The notes below the pieces were generated by a model. That model did not search any database, had not been told where the DNA came from, and saw only the letters and a program-made list of their open reading frames with translations. The position numbers were made by a program, and so were the translations under genes. 64,000 bases of DNA, from NCBI RefSeq assembly GCF_019973735.1, contig NZ_AP024463.1, positions 620,001 through 684,000 of the forward strand. Direction: 5' to 3'. This DNA is from Arachnia rubra. GTDB taxonomy: Bacteria; Actinomycetota; Actinomycetes; Propionibacteriales; Propionibacteriaceae. Position 1 is the stretch's first letter, and each line of letters starts with the position of its first letter. Of the stretch, positions 36,670-44,686 are shown one piece after another.

Positions 36670-36787
36670 CAGAACCTCCTCAAATAGAGTATGAAGTAGC
36701 ATCGGAGTTTGAAGGAAGTGACCCGGTAGCTGGACAAAACCCGTTGTCAACTCCGAAGAGCGCTACTTGATGATCGAGATTTTACCT

Positions 36788-36817
36788 AACGTATCACGCG
36801 TCTGGTGAGCGAGTCAA
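36788..36817 (-). promoter_or_regulatory. Possible promoter of the low-G+C cassette
   Basis: On the minus strand TTGACT (36812-36817) is followed after 18 bases by TACGTT (36788-36793), about 120 bp before the secreted-protein gene. A second TTGACA lies closer. The surrounding 36670-37080 is an A+T-rich stretch without a gene. Confidence 0.35.
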
Positions 36818-37080
36818 GCAATAACCGAACTAAAATCTGTTTGCTCCGTCCTGGGGCTACTGCCGTGTCTCAGTATGAAACACCGTTTTAGGTAGTCAGA
36901 CAAGGTTATAGCGCTCTCATTTTAGTAGTGAAATATCGGCGTAGCTTGCCCTGACTGAGGCTGGTGTAATTAGCAGTTGGTTCTGTGCGTCTTCTTGGCG
37001 CAGTGATGCCGCAAAGTTGTATCTATGGGGTTGTGGCTAGGTGTTTTGCTTCGTTTGGGTGTCTGAATCGTCCTGCTGCT

Positions 37081-37302
37081 GTGTCGATTCCAGAACATGT
37101 CTTTGAGCAGGCAGAGAGGGTTGCCAGAAGCCGCGGGTGGACGCGTTCGTACCTGTACACAGAAGCGGTTCGTGCGTTCATGGAGCAGCTGGAGGACGAC
37201 CCCGTCACCTCCGCGCTTGATGCGCTGGCAGATGAACTGGCGGTTGAGCCGGTTGCATCTAGCGGACGTGCCCTCATTGATTCTGGTGCTTGGCAGTGGT
37301 GA
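37081..37302 (+). CDS. Ribbon-helix-helix antitoxin (MazE-type)
   Basis: A short antitoxin with the sequence VSIPEHVFEQAERVARSRGWTRSYLYTEAVRAFMEQL, a ribbon-helix-helix DNA-binding domain of the type paired with MazF/PemK toxins. Its acidic C-terminal tail (ALADELAVEPVASSG) would wrap the toxin. The start is uncertain: GTG 37081 gives 73 residues beginning exactly at the fold, while the frame is open to 36985 and other starts (GTG 37033, ATG 37006) have no better ribosome-binding site. Its stop overlaps the toxin start. Confidence 0.75.
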   Translation: MSIPEHVFEQAERVARSRGWTRSYLYTEAVRAFMEQLEDDPVTSALDALADELAVEPVASSGRALIDSGAWQW

Positions 37303-37637
37303 GGCGCAGTGAGGTCTGGTGGGTGGATTTCGGTGAGCCGCTGGGCTCCGAGCCGGGCTATCGGCGTCCCGCTCTGGTGGTGTCCTCGGACCGCTTCAAC
37401 CGGTCCCGCATCGCGACGGTTGTGGTCTTGCCCGTCACCAGCAACCTGAGGCTCGCCTCTGGCCCTGGCAACGTTGAACTTGAGCGAGGGGAGGCAGGGC
37501 TGTCGAAAGCGTCGGTGATAAACGTCTCTCAGGTGGTTGTTGTTGATCGCAGTCGCTTCGATCAGCGGATCGGGAGCTTGCCGACCGGTGTCATGGTGCG
37601 CGTGGATGCTGGGTTGCGGCTCGCCTTCGCGCTATGA
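37296..37637 (+). CDS. MazF/PemK-type mRNA interferase toxin
   Basis: A 113-residue MazF/PemK-family endoribonuclease toxin: RRSEVWWVDFGEPLGSEPGYRRPALVVSSDRFN (about residues 3-35) is the canonical N-terminal block with the catalytic Arg and the GSE...RPALVV motif, and TSNLRLA plus SKASVINVSQVVVVDR complete the fold. The start is GTG 37296 or GTG 37299; both overlap the antitoxin stop. Full length, no defect seen. It forms a two-gene type II toxin-antitoxin operon directly before purB (27 bp to the purB ATG). Confidence 0.9.
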   Translation: MVRRSEVWWVDFGEPLGSEPGYRRPALVVSSDRFNRSRIATVVVLPVTSNLRLASGPGNVELERGEAGLSKASVINVSQVVVVDRSRFDQRIGSLPTGVMVRVDAGLRLAFAL

Positions 37638-37663
37638 CGCGGCCGGGCGGATAGAGTGCCGCC

Positions 37664-39094
37664 ATGAGCGTCCCCAATGTGCTGGCCACCCGTTACGCCT
37701 CCGAGCAGCTGCGCGCGATCTGGGCGCCCGAGGCGAAGGTCGTCGCCGAGCGGCGGCTGTGGCTGGCTGTGCTGCGCGCCCAGCGTGACCTGGGTGTCGA
37801 CTTCGGGGGCGCTGACCCCGGCGAGGTAATCGCCGCTTACGAGGCTGTCACCGGCCAGGTCGACCTTGAGTCCATAGCGGCCCGGGAACGCGTCACCCGG
37901 CACGACGTCAAGGCCCGGATAGAGGAGTTCAATGCCCTCGCAGGGTATGAGCACATCCACAAGGGCATGACCTCCCGCGACCTGACGGAGAACATCGAGC
38001 AGTACCAGGTCCTGTCCTCGCTGCGCCTGATCCGCGACCGCGTCGTTGCCGCCCTCGCGCACCTCGCCCGGCTCGCCGTCACCTGGGCCGGCCAGCCGCT
38101 GACCGGCCGCTCCCACAACGTCGCCGCGCAGATCACCACCCTCGGCAAACGCTTCGCCACCGCCGCCGACGAGCTGCTGGTGGCGTATCGCCGCCTTGAG
38201 GAGCTGATCGCCCGCTACCCGGCGCGCGGCATCAAGGGGCCGGTCGGCACCGCTCAGGACATGCTCGACCTGCTCGGCGGCGACGCCGGGAAACTGGCCG
38301 AGCTGGAGCGGCGCGTCACCGCCGAGCTGGGTTTCGAGGCCGTCCTGACCTCGACGGGACAGGTGTATCCCCGCAGCCTCGACTACGACGTCGTGACCGC
38401 GCTGGCGCAGACCGCCGCCGCCCCGTCGAATCTCGCTACCACAATCCGCCTGATGGCCGGGCTGGAGCTGGTCACCGAGGGGTTCAAGGAGGGTCAGGTC
38501 GGGTCGTCGGCCATGCCCCACAAGATGAACACCCGCTCCTGTGAGCGCGTCAACGGGCTGGCAGTGATCCTGCGCGGCTATGTATCGATGGTCGGTGAGC
38601 TGGCCGGCGACCAGTGGAACGAAGGTGACGTCTCCTGTTCGGTGGTGCGGCGGGTGGCGCTGCCCGACGCGTTCTTCGCCCTCGACGGGCTGTTCGAGAC
38701 TTTCCTGACGGTCCTCGCGGACTTCGGGGCCTTCCCGGAGGTGATCGCCGCCGAACTGGACCGTTACCTGCCGTTCCTGACCACGACGAAGGTGCTGATG
38801 GCGGCGGTGCGCAAGGGAGTGGGCCGCGAGGAGGCCCACGAGGCCATCAAGGAACACGCCGTCGCTGTCGCGTTGGAGATGCGGCAGGGACTGAAGGTCA
38901 ATGACCTCCTGGACCGGCTGGCCGCCGATCCGCGCCTCCAACTGACCCGCGGCGAACTGGACGCGCTCGTCACCAACCCCCTCGACCTGACGGGCACCGC
39001 CGGGGCGCAGGTCGCGCAGGTCGCCGAGGCTGTCGCCCAAGTGACGGCACAGCATCCGGAGGCGGCCGCCTACCGCCCGGGCGCCGTCTTGTAG
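37664..39094 (+). CDS. purB: Adenylosuccinate lyase
   Basis: A 476-residue enzyme of the fumarase/aspartase superfamily that releases fumarate from SAICAR and adenylosuccinate, acting twice in purine synthesis. The superfamily signature GSSAMPHKMNTRSCERVN (about residues 284-301) contains the catalytic serine loop; HKGMTSRDLTEN (about 98-109) and GRSHNVAAQITTLGKRF supply the His residues. ATG 37664 lies 26 bp after the toxin gene, so some co-transcription is possible. Confidence 0.96.
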   Translation: MSVPNVLATRYASEQLRAIWAPEAKVVAERRLWLAVLRAQRDLGVDFGGADPGEVIAAYEAVTGQVDLESIAARERVTRHDVKARIEEFNALAGYEHIHKGMTSRDLTENIEQYQVLSSLRLIRDRVVAALAHLARLAVTWAGQPLTGRSHNVAAQITTLGKRFATAADELLVAYRRLEELIARYPARGIKGPVGTAQDMLDLLGGDAGKLAELERRVTAELGFEAVLTSTGQVYPRSLDYDVVTALAQTAAAPSNLATTIRLMAGLELVTEGFKEGQVGSSAMPHKMNTRSCERVNGLAVILRGYVSMVGELAGDQWNEGDVSCSVVRRVALPDAFFALDGLFETFLTVLADFGAFPEVIAAELDRYLPFLTTTKVLMAAVRKGVGREEAHEAIKEHAVAVALEMRQGLKVNDLLDRLAADPRLQLTRGELDALVTNPLDLTGTAGAQVAQVAEAVAQVTAQHPEAAAYRPGAVL

Positions 39095-39240
39095 AAGTAA
39101 GCTCAAGGGGTGCGAAGTGCAGTTGTATGCACTAAGTAGGACGCAGAAAAGCTCGGTGCGTGAATCTGTCGCCACGACAAGGTGTTGATACCGGATGGTT
39201 GCCGGCTAAATCCCCCGGTAGGATTAAAGAAGGTCAGAGG

Positions 39241-39594
39241 ATGGAGACCAGCATGAATGCGTCAGCCCCCCGGAGTTTCGCGGACCTGATCCCGTATTCG
39301 ACGCCAGAATCGCTTGATGACCTGCATGGGCCGACATCAGGTGTGATCCGCGTGTCATCGCACATCAACACAGCACCGGAACCGACATACAACCTAGATA
39401 AGGCAAGTGGGCTGTGGACGGCCTATAGCGCAATCGTGCGTGATGGGTATCCAGAAGAACAGGCTGCTCTGCTGGACCGGGCGACGCTGATACGGCTGTG
39501 GCCAGACCTGAACCTGCCGAAGCGGTGCCGTGATCTGTGGACCGCGAAGTTCGCTGAATTGCGTGAGCTACCGTTGCGCACCGTGGCCGTGTAG
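39241..39594 (+). CDS. Putative antitoxin of an AbiEii-type pair
   Basis: A 117-residue hydrophilic protein (METSMNASAPRSFADLIPYSTPESLDDLHGP...) with no recognised domain. A C-terminal helical part (AALLDRATLIRLWPDLNLPKRCRDLWTAKFAELRELPL) may contact DNA or the partner. It ends three bases before the GTG of the nucleotidyltransferase gene, the usual arrangement of type IV toxin-antitoxin pairs. ATG 39241 (GAAGG seven bases upstream) is chosen; ATG 39253 with GGAG is an alternative. It does not resemble the canonical AbiEi winged helix, so the antitoxin role rests on position. Confidence 0.62.
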   Translation: METSMNASAPRSFADLIPYSTPESLDDLHGPTSGVIRVSSHINTAPEPTYNLDKASGLWTAYSAIVRDGYPEEQAALLDRATLIRLWPDLNLPKRCRDLWTAKFAELRELPLRTVAV

Positions 39595-39597
39595 CCA

Positions 39598-40290
39598 GTG
39601 AGGGAGATTCATAAGCGGCTTGTCCGCAGTGGGCTCGTCATTATCGAGCAATATGGGTTTGTTCTAGCTGGCGGTTATGCATTGTCAGCGAATGGGTTCG
39701 GTGACCGTCCATCCATGGATGTCGACTTTTTCACCAAGGATCTCTCGCCAGAGAATTTCGCACAGGCTGTTGATGAACTGACCATTGCCTATGAGGGTCA
39801 AGGCCTGATCGTGAATGTCTTGAACCGTACACCTCTCTTCGTGAATTTTGATGTGCTTGACCCTATAACAGGGGAGTCCAGCGAGCTTCAACTTGGTTGG
39901 GATTACCGGGAGTTCCCGCCGGTATGTCTGGACATCGGTCCTGTCCTGGATGAGCGTGATGCGGTAGCGAACAAGATGACGGCATTGTATTCCCGAGGTG
40001 AGGTCCGCGACTTCATTGACATCTACGCTGTGATCACCTCGGGCAGATTCACTCAAGAGGATGTTCTCGCCTTGGCCGATTCCCGTGAGTCGTTGCCCAT
40101 AGACCGGGGGATGCTTGCTCAGCGGTTCAAAATGCTGAGTGGCCCGGAGTATGCCGGCATGTACGACTTGGAGCAATTCGCCAACTACGGCATCGACGCC
40201 GACACGCATGCCGCCATTGTTGAGCGATTCGCGCAATGGGCGGCAGACATCGACCTCTGCCAGCGGGGTGGTGAACAGTGGTTGAGATGA
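39598..40290 (+). CDS. AbiEii/AbiGii-type nucleotidyltransferase toxin
   Basis: A 230-residue protein of the DNA-polymerase-beta-like nucleotidyltransferase superfamily, AbiEii/AbiGii group. The nucleotide-binding and metal motif is FVLAGGYALSANGFGDRPSMDVDFF (about residues 21-45; GG...S-x-D-x-D), and DIGPVLDERDAVANKMTALYSRGEVRDFIDIYAV supplies the Lys and the RxxxDxxDxY helix. Characterised members add nucleotides to tRNA acceptor ends and cause abortive infection. GTG 39598 lies three bases after the upstream gene. Intact catalytic residues. Confidence 0.85.
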   Translation: MREIHKRLVRSGLVIIEQYGFVLAGGYALSANGFGDRPSMDVDFFTKDLSPENFAQAVDELTIAYEGQGLIVNVLNRTPLFVNFDVLDPITGESSELQLGWDYREFPPVCLDIGPVLDERDAVANKMTALYSRGEVRDFIDIYAVITSGRFTQEDVLALADSRESLPIDRGMLAQRFKMLSGPEYAGMYDLEQFANYGIDADTHAAIVERFAQWAADIDLCQRGGEQWLR

Positions 40291-40391
40291 CCGGAAAGGC
40301 AGAAGCAGCCCCAGTGTATCTACGGCGAGGAGTCCGTGGACTTTGCGACCCGAGTTAGCCTTAATCTTTTATGGGATGTCTGGATGGGGTT

Positions 40392-40444
40392 TGGAGTGCT
40401 ATGGGTTTTGGCGGCTGGGGTGCGCGCAAACCTATAGCACTCCA
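40392..40444. terminator. Large hairpin after the toxin gene
   Basis: TGGAGTGCTATGGGTTT (40392-40408) pairs with AAACCTATAGCACTCCA (40428-40444), 16 of 17 positions, loop 19 nt. Confidence 0.55.
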
Positions 40445-40451
40445 GACAGCG

Positions 40452-40479
40452 TGTGGGCCGGGTCATGACCCGGCCCACA
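40452..40479 (-). terminator. 28-bp perfect palindrome, terminator of the ABC-2 operon
   Basis: TGTGGGCCGGGTCA followed by its exact complement, 12 bp beyond the permease stop at 40492; TTTGTGTTGTG follows on the + strand. Probably bidirectional. Confidence 0.75.
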
Positions 40480-40491
40480 TTTGTGTTGTGA

Positions 40492-41598
40492 TCAGTCGGT
40501 GGCGGTGAGAGCTTCCTTCCACTTTATCGGTTTGCCGGTGCGCAGCAGGCCGCGTTCGTAGATACGGGCTGCGAACCAGGTGATCAGCGCAGAGGTCGCG
40601 ATGAGGATCACGATGGAGAGGAACGGCTCCCAGGCCGCTCCCTGTTCCCGGAACACCCGGAGCGGCACCGCCACCGGGGCAGAGAACGGGATATAGCTCA
40701 TGATCTGCATCGCCAGCGGGTTGCTGCCGAAGGAGGCGACGCCGAAGTAAGGCAGCATCACAATCCACATGATGGGCTGGATCGTGTTGCTCAGGTCCTC
40801 AGAGCGGGAGACCAGGGCAGCGGCAGCCGCGAACAATGCCGCGATCATCACGAAGCCGAACAGGAACAGCACGATGAACCACAAGATGGGTAACGTTAGC
40901 TGCCCCAGCGGTATCGACTCGCCGTTGATGGCGGCTCCCAGGAATACGGTTCCAGCGATGGCCGCGATCTGCGTCAGGGCCGCTGCGGAGTTCCCGAGGA
41001 TCTTCCCGGTCAGCAAAGCCTTCGAGGAGATGCTGGCCAGCAGGATCTCCACGATCCGGGTCTGTTTCTCCTCCACCACGGACTGAGCGATGCTCATCCC
41101 AGTGAGCGCAGCCATCATCCATACCAAGCCAAAACCAATGTTCAGGAAAGATTGGAGCCCGGGATTGGGGGCGTCCGGGTCCAGCAGCTCCACGCTCGGT
41201 GACACCGAGAGTTTCATGGTGAGAGTCTCTGGCGGGTCGCTGAGAGCGATCAGCTTCAGGCCGGTCGGATTTCCCGCGTCGGGAACGACTGCGGCCTTCA
41301 CCTCTTCAGAGGACACCAGTTTCCGGGCGGCAGCCTCATCGACAACCTCTGTGACGTTGATGTCGGACAGCCGTGACAGCGTCGGAGCCAGCTCCGCGGT
41401 GGTTGCGACGGTAGTGGTACCGCTTATCAGTTTTCCGAGCCGCGGTATAAAAACCATCAGACCGAGGAAAACCACTAGCGTGATGGCTGTCGAGATCAGG
41501 AAGGACTTGGACAGGAAGCGCGTGATGATCTCGCGCTTGGCGACGATACCGATGGTGGTCCAGAACGGGGGGCGGGTGCTGGTGGAAGGGGTGCTCAC
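40492..41598 (-). CDS. ABC-2 type permease (NatB-like)
   Basis: A 368-residue permease with an N-terminal segment (about residues 30-55, SFLISTAITLVVFLGLMVF), an extracellular domain (about 60-165) and five C-terminal segments from about residue 170. EEKQTRIVEILLASISSKALLTGKILG is the conserved ABC-2/NatB element. The partner ATPase stop overlaps its GTG start (GTGA). NatAB-type pairs export sodium, drugs or peptides; the substrate is not evident. It is in the same orientation as, and next to, a two-component system that could control it. Confidence 0.9.
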   Translation of the reverse strand: MSTPSTSTRPPFWTTIGIVAKREIITRFLSKSFLISTAITLVVFLGLMVFIPRLGKLISGTTTVATTAELAPTLSRLSDINVTEVVDEAAARKLVSSEEVKAAVVPDAGNPTGLKLIALSDPPETLTMKLSVSPSVELLDPDAPNPGLQSFLNIGFGLVWMMAALTGMSIAQSVVEEKQTRIVEILLASISSKALLTGKILGNSAAALTQIAAIAGTVFLGAAINGESIPLGQLTLPILWFIVLFLFGFVMIAALFAAAAALVSRSEDLSNTIQPIMWIVMLPYFGVASFGSNPLAMQIMSYIPFSAPVAVPLRVFREQGAAWEPFLSIVILIATSALITWFAARIYERGLLRTGKPIKWKEALTATD

Positions 41599-42476
41599 TT
41601 TGCCATCTCCTTGTAGATCTCGTGCAGGTTGCGGGTGACGCGCCCGAACTTCGTGACGGTGCTGCGGGCCATGGCCTCGCTGAGGATGCGGTTTGCGGTG
41701 GACTCGGCGTAGGTCTGGAAACGGACATAGCCGCCGTCGAACTCGACCACCTGCACCCCGGCGTCGCGTACCCAGCCGGTGTCGCCGTTCATCTGGAGCT
41801 CCCAGTCGTTGCTGGTGTCCAATGCCAGGAGTTCCGCGCGGGTGCCGTTGGCCCGGACCTCGCCGTCCGAGATGATCACCAGTTCGTCACAGAGCCGCTC
41901 CACCACGTCCAGCTGATGCGACGAGAACAGCACGGGGGCGCCGGTGTCCGCGATGTCGCGTAGCACCTGGACGGTGAGGTCGACGGCGTCAGGATCCAGG
42001 CCCGAGAAGGGCTCGTCCAGGATCAGGGCCGCGGGGCGGTGGACTAGGGCGGCGGCGATCTGGGCCCGTTGCTGGTTGCCGAGGGACAACGACTCCAGGG
42101 TGTCGGTGGGTTTGCCTTGCAGGTTGAGGCGCCCCAGCAGTTCCAGGCTGTACCGCTTGGCCTCATCCGCGGGCACGCCGTGCAGCTGGGCCAGGTAGAC
42201 CAGCTGGTCGATCACCTTCATCTTCGGATAGAGGCCGCGTTCCTCGGGCATGTAGCCGATGCTGGCGCGCTGGTCCGCGGTGATGGGCTCTCCGTCGAGG
42301 AGCACCTGGCCCTCGGTGGCCGCCAGCACCCCGAGGATGATACGCATCGTCGTGGTCTTGCCAGCCCCATTGCCGCCGACGAACCCGGTCATGAGCCCAG
42401 GTTTGATGTCAAAGGAGACGTCTTTGAGGACATGTTTGTCTCCGAAGAACCGGTGAACATTCCGTACGCTGATCAT
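41595..42476 (-). CDS. ABC transporter ATP-binding protein (NatA-like)
   Basis: A 293-residue ATPase: Walker A GGNGAGKTTT (about residues 34-43), Q-loop MPEERGLYPKM, signature LSLGNQQRAQ (variant LSxGNQQ typical of NatA/YhaQ-type ATPases), Walker B ALILDEPFSGLDP and switch SSHQ. The C-terminal 80 residues carry the NatA-type accessory domain (VQVVEFDGGYVRFQTYAES). First gene of the two-gene operon. The upstream region 42477-42718 contains repeated TTTGCTGG motifs. Confidence 0.93.
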   Translation of the reverse strand: MISVRNVHRFFGDKHVLKDVSFDIKPGLMTGFVGGNGAGKTTTMRIILGVLAATEGQVLLDGEPITADQRASIGYMPEERGLYPKMKVIDQLVYLAQLHGVPADEAKRYSLELLGRLNLQGKPTDTLESLSLGNQQRAQIAAALVHRPAALILDEPFSGLDPDAVDLTVQVLRDIADTGAPVLFSSHQLDVVERLCDELVIISDGEVRANGTRAELLALDTSNDWELQMNGDTGWVRDAGVQVVEFDGGYVRFQTYAESTANRILSEAMARSTVTKFGRVTRNLHEIYKEMAK

Positions 42477-42605
42477 GGCCTCAACGCTATGGTGAAACCC
42501 CTAGTCAGCGCTTCCCGCGGGAGAGGGAAAACCGGTTGTCCCCCGGACGGGGGAGACGGCTCGCGACGGGGGAGACGGGTTCTGTGGTCACTGCCCCGGG
42601 TGCCC

Positions 42606-42711
42606 GTTTGCTGGTCTTCCTCCTGATGTGCTGGCCTTATTCAGGTTTGCTGGCGTCACAGCACAGGCAAACGCACACAAGGCCAGCAAACGTGGGTTAG
42701 GGCCAGCAAAA
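42606..42711. repeat. Cluster of five (T/G)TGCTGG-type boxes
   Basis: GTTTGCTGG (42606-42614), GTGCTGGCC (42628-42636), GTTTGCTGGCG (42645-42655), and in opposite orientation GGCCAGCAAAC (42681-42691) and GGCCAGCAAAA (42701-42711). Boxes 3 and 4 could form a 10-bp hairpin, GTTTGCTGGC/GCCAGCAAAC. It lies between the response regulator gene end and the ABC ATPase start; could be an operator array or a terminator. Confidence 0.55.
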
Positions 42712-42718
42712 AAGCCCA

Positions 42719-43375
42719 TTAGGCCGAGCTGGGGGAGACCAGGCCGTGTTCATAGGCCCAGATGACGGCGCTGATGCGGTCGCGCAACCCCAGCTTGGAC
42801 AGGATGTTCGAGACATGGGTCTTGACGGTCTCCGGACTGACGAAAAGCTCGGCTGCGATCTCGGCGTTGGTCAGCCCGCGGGCCAGGCACAGCAGGGTGG
42901 TCTGTTCGCGCTCGGTCAGCACGTCGACGCTCACCTGCGCGGCATGCTGAGGCTGGGTCGCGGTGAAGCGGGCGATGACCCGCCGGGTCACCTGTGGTGC
43001 GAGGAGGCCATCGCCCCGTCCGAGGATCTGGACGGCCTCGATCAGCTCCTCGGCCTCCGCGGTCTTCAGCACGAAGCCAGCGGCCCCCGCCTGGAGGGTC
43101 TCGAACAGGAAGTCGTCGCGGTCGAAGGTGGTCAGGATCAGTATCGCCGAGCGGCACCCCTTGGCCGTCAGCTGGCGGGTGGCCTCGATACCGTCCAGCT
43201 GCGGCATCTGCACGTCCATGCAGATCACGTCGGGCTGCAGGTCGAGGGCCAGCGCGATGCCCTCAGTGCCGTCGGCAGCCTCGCCCACCACCTCGATGCC
43301 CGGCTCGGTCTCCAGGATGGTCTTGAAACCGGTCCTGATGAGCGCCTGGTCATCCACCAGCAGTACCCGGATCAT
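42719..43375 (-). CDS. NarL/LuxR-type response regulator
   Basis: A 218-residue response regulator. The receiver domain (about 1-120) has acidic pocket DD8-9, phospho-acceptor Asp54 (ICMDVQMPQLDG), Thr in LILTTFD and Lys in GFVLKTAEAEEL. The LuxR-type HTH (about 150-212) has LTEREQTTLLCLARGLTNAEIAAELFVSPETVKTHVSNILSKLGLRDR. Start ATG 43375 overlaps the kinase stop (ATGA). Likely targets: the adjacent NatAB-like operon and itself. Confidence 0.95.
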   Translation of the reverse strand: MIRVLLVDDQALIRTGFKTILETEPGIEVVGEAADGTEGIALALDLQPDVICMDVQMPQLDGIEATRQLTAKGCRSAILILTTFDRDDFLFETLQAGAAGFVLKTAEAEELIEAVQILGRGDGLLAPQVTRRVIARFTATQPQHAAQVSVDVLTEREQTTLLCLARGLTNAEIAAELFVSPETVKTHVSNILSKLGLRDRISAVIWAYEHGLVSPSSA

Positions 43376-44598
43376 GCGCCCACCTCGGCTGGGACCTCGG
43401 CGCGCACGCGGAAGCCACCACGTGGCTTCGATCCGGTCTCCAGGGTGCCGCCGACGGCCGTCACCCGCTCGCGCATGCCGATCAGGCCGGTTCCGGTCCC
43501 GGGCAGGCCGGTGCGCATCCCGATGCCGTCGTCGGCGACCTCCAGCTCAACGGTCTTGCTCCGCCCGCGCAGCCGCACCTCCACCCTCGCCGACGGGCCT
43601 GCGTGCTTGGCGGCGTTCGTGAGGGCCTCCTGGGCGACGCGGTACAGGGTCAGCTCGATGGCTGGGGTGAGTGGCGGCAGCTCCCCAATACGGTCGTAAT
43701 TGACTTTCAGTCCGGTCTGCTGGGAGGAGGTCACCAGCTTGCTCAGCTCATTCAGGGTCGGCAGGCTCTCGTAGTTGGCCTCGCCGGAGCGCAGCATCAG
43801 CACCACCGAGCGCAGGTCCCGCACCGCCAGGCGTGCTCCCGCCTCGACCTCCTTCAGGGACGCCCTCGCGCGTTCCTGGTCGGTGTCCAGGAGCCGGCGG
43901 GCGGCTGCGGCCTGCACGGACATGGTCGTCACGTGGTGGGCGACGACGTCATGCAGCTCGCGGGCGATCCGCAGCCGCTCCTCTTCGATGGCTTTGGATA
44001 CCAGGTCGGCCTGAAGCTCCCTGACGCTCGTATTGGCTCGTTCCAGCTCCAGCTGCTCCATCGCCTGCTGCCAGCCCCGGTCGCCAAAGACCCAGGCTGT
44101 GGCGAAGAAGAGGACATTGTGAAGCCAGGTCCCGCTGAGAGTAGCCAGCACCGCTTCCAGGGTGGGGCCGTCCGGCTGGCCCGCCTGCAGCCTCAACAGG
44201 AGGTCTAGGGTGTCCAGTGCCACCCCGAGGGCCATGGCGATGCTGATTGCGATCCGGGCTACCAGCGCCTTCGCGCGGTGCGCCGACCAGGCTCCTATGG
44301 AGAAGAAAGCCAAGCACAGTGAGACCTGGGAAGCGTAGAGATCCAGGCCGGTGGAGTGGATCAGGACGAGGTAGATCCCACACACGGCAATCCCGGAGGT
44401 CAGGGGGAAGCGGCGCCGCCAGATCAGGGGAAGTGTCATCAGGACACAGCCCAGGAACTGCAGCCACACCGAGGTTTTGAAGATCGATGTCCCGGCGACG
44501 ACAGGCAGCCAGGCCATGACACAGCTAAGTACCATCAGACAGGCTGTGGTCAGGGCATCCGTGCGCAGCCAGTTCTCCGGCAGGGGACGAGCATCCAT
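43372..44598 (-). CDS. Sensor histidine kinase (HisKA_3 type)
   Basis: A 408-residue kinase. Five to six membrane segments lie in the first 175 residues with almost no extracellular domain, suggesting detection of a membrane or envelope signal. A dimerisation/phosphorylation helix carries His216 in RIARELHDVVAHHVTTMSVQA, and a GHKL ATPase domain has EALTNAAKHAG (N box), DDGIGM (G1) and GTGLIGMRERV (G2). Typical actinobacterial DesK-like partner of a NarL-type regulator. First gene of the pair; the stop overlaps the regulator start. Confidence 0.94.
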   Translation of the reverse strand: MDARPLPENWLRTDALTTACLMVLSCVMAWLPVVAGTSIFKTSVWLQFLGCVLMTLPLIWRRRFPLTSGIAVCGIYLVLIHSTGLDLYASQVSLCLAFFSIGAWSAHRAKALVARIAISIAMALGVALDTLDLLLRLQAGQPDGPTLEAVLATLSGTWLHNVLFFATAWVFGDRGWQQAMEQLELERANTSVRELQADLVSKAIEEERLRIARELHDVVAHHVTTMSVQAAAARRLLDTDQERARASLKEVEAGARLAVRDLRSVVLMLRSGEANYESLPTLNELSKLVTSSQQTGLKVNYDRIGELPPLTPAIELTLYRVAQEALTNAAKHAGPSARVEVRLRGRSKTVELEVADDGIGMRTGLPGTGTGLIGMRERVTAVGGTLETGSKPRGGFRVRAEVPAEVGA

Positions 44599-44631
44599 GC
44601 TCTGGAATAGTAGTGGAGTGACATGAAGAGG

Positions 44632-44662
44632 TGCCGTCCCGGGAGAACTTCCCGGGACGGCA
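44632..44662 (-). terminator. Terminator after the first DUF4832 gene
   Basis: TGCCGTCCCGGGA and TCCCGGGACGGCA form a perfect 13-bp stem with a 5-nt loop (GAACT), 25 bp beyond the stop at 44687. Confidence 0.85.
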
Positions 44663-44686
44663 TCGTGAGATCCTGCTTGAGGGATC

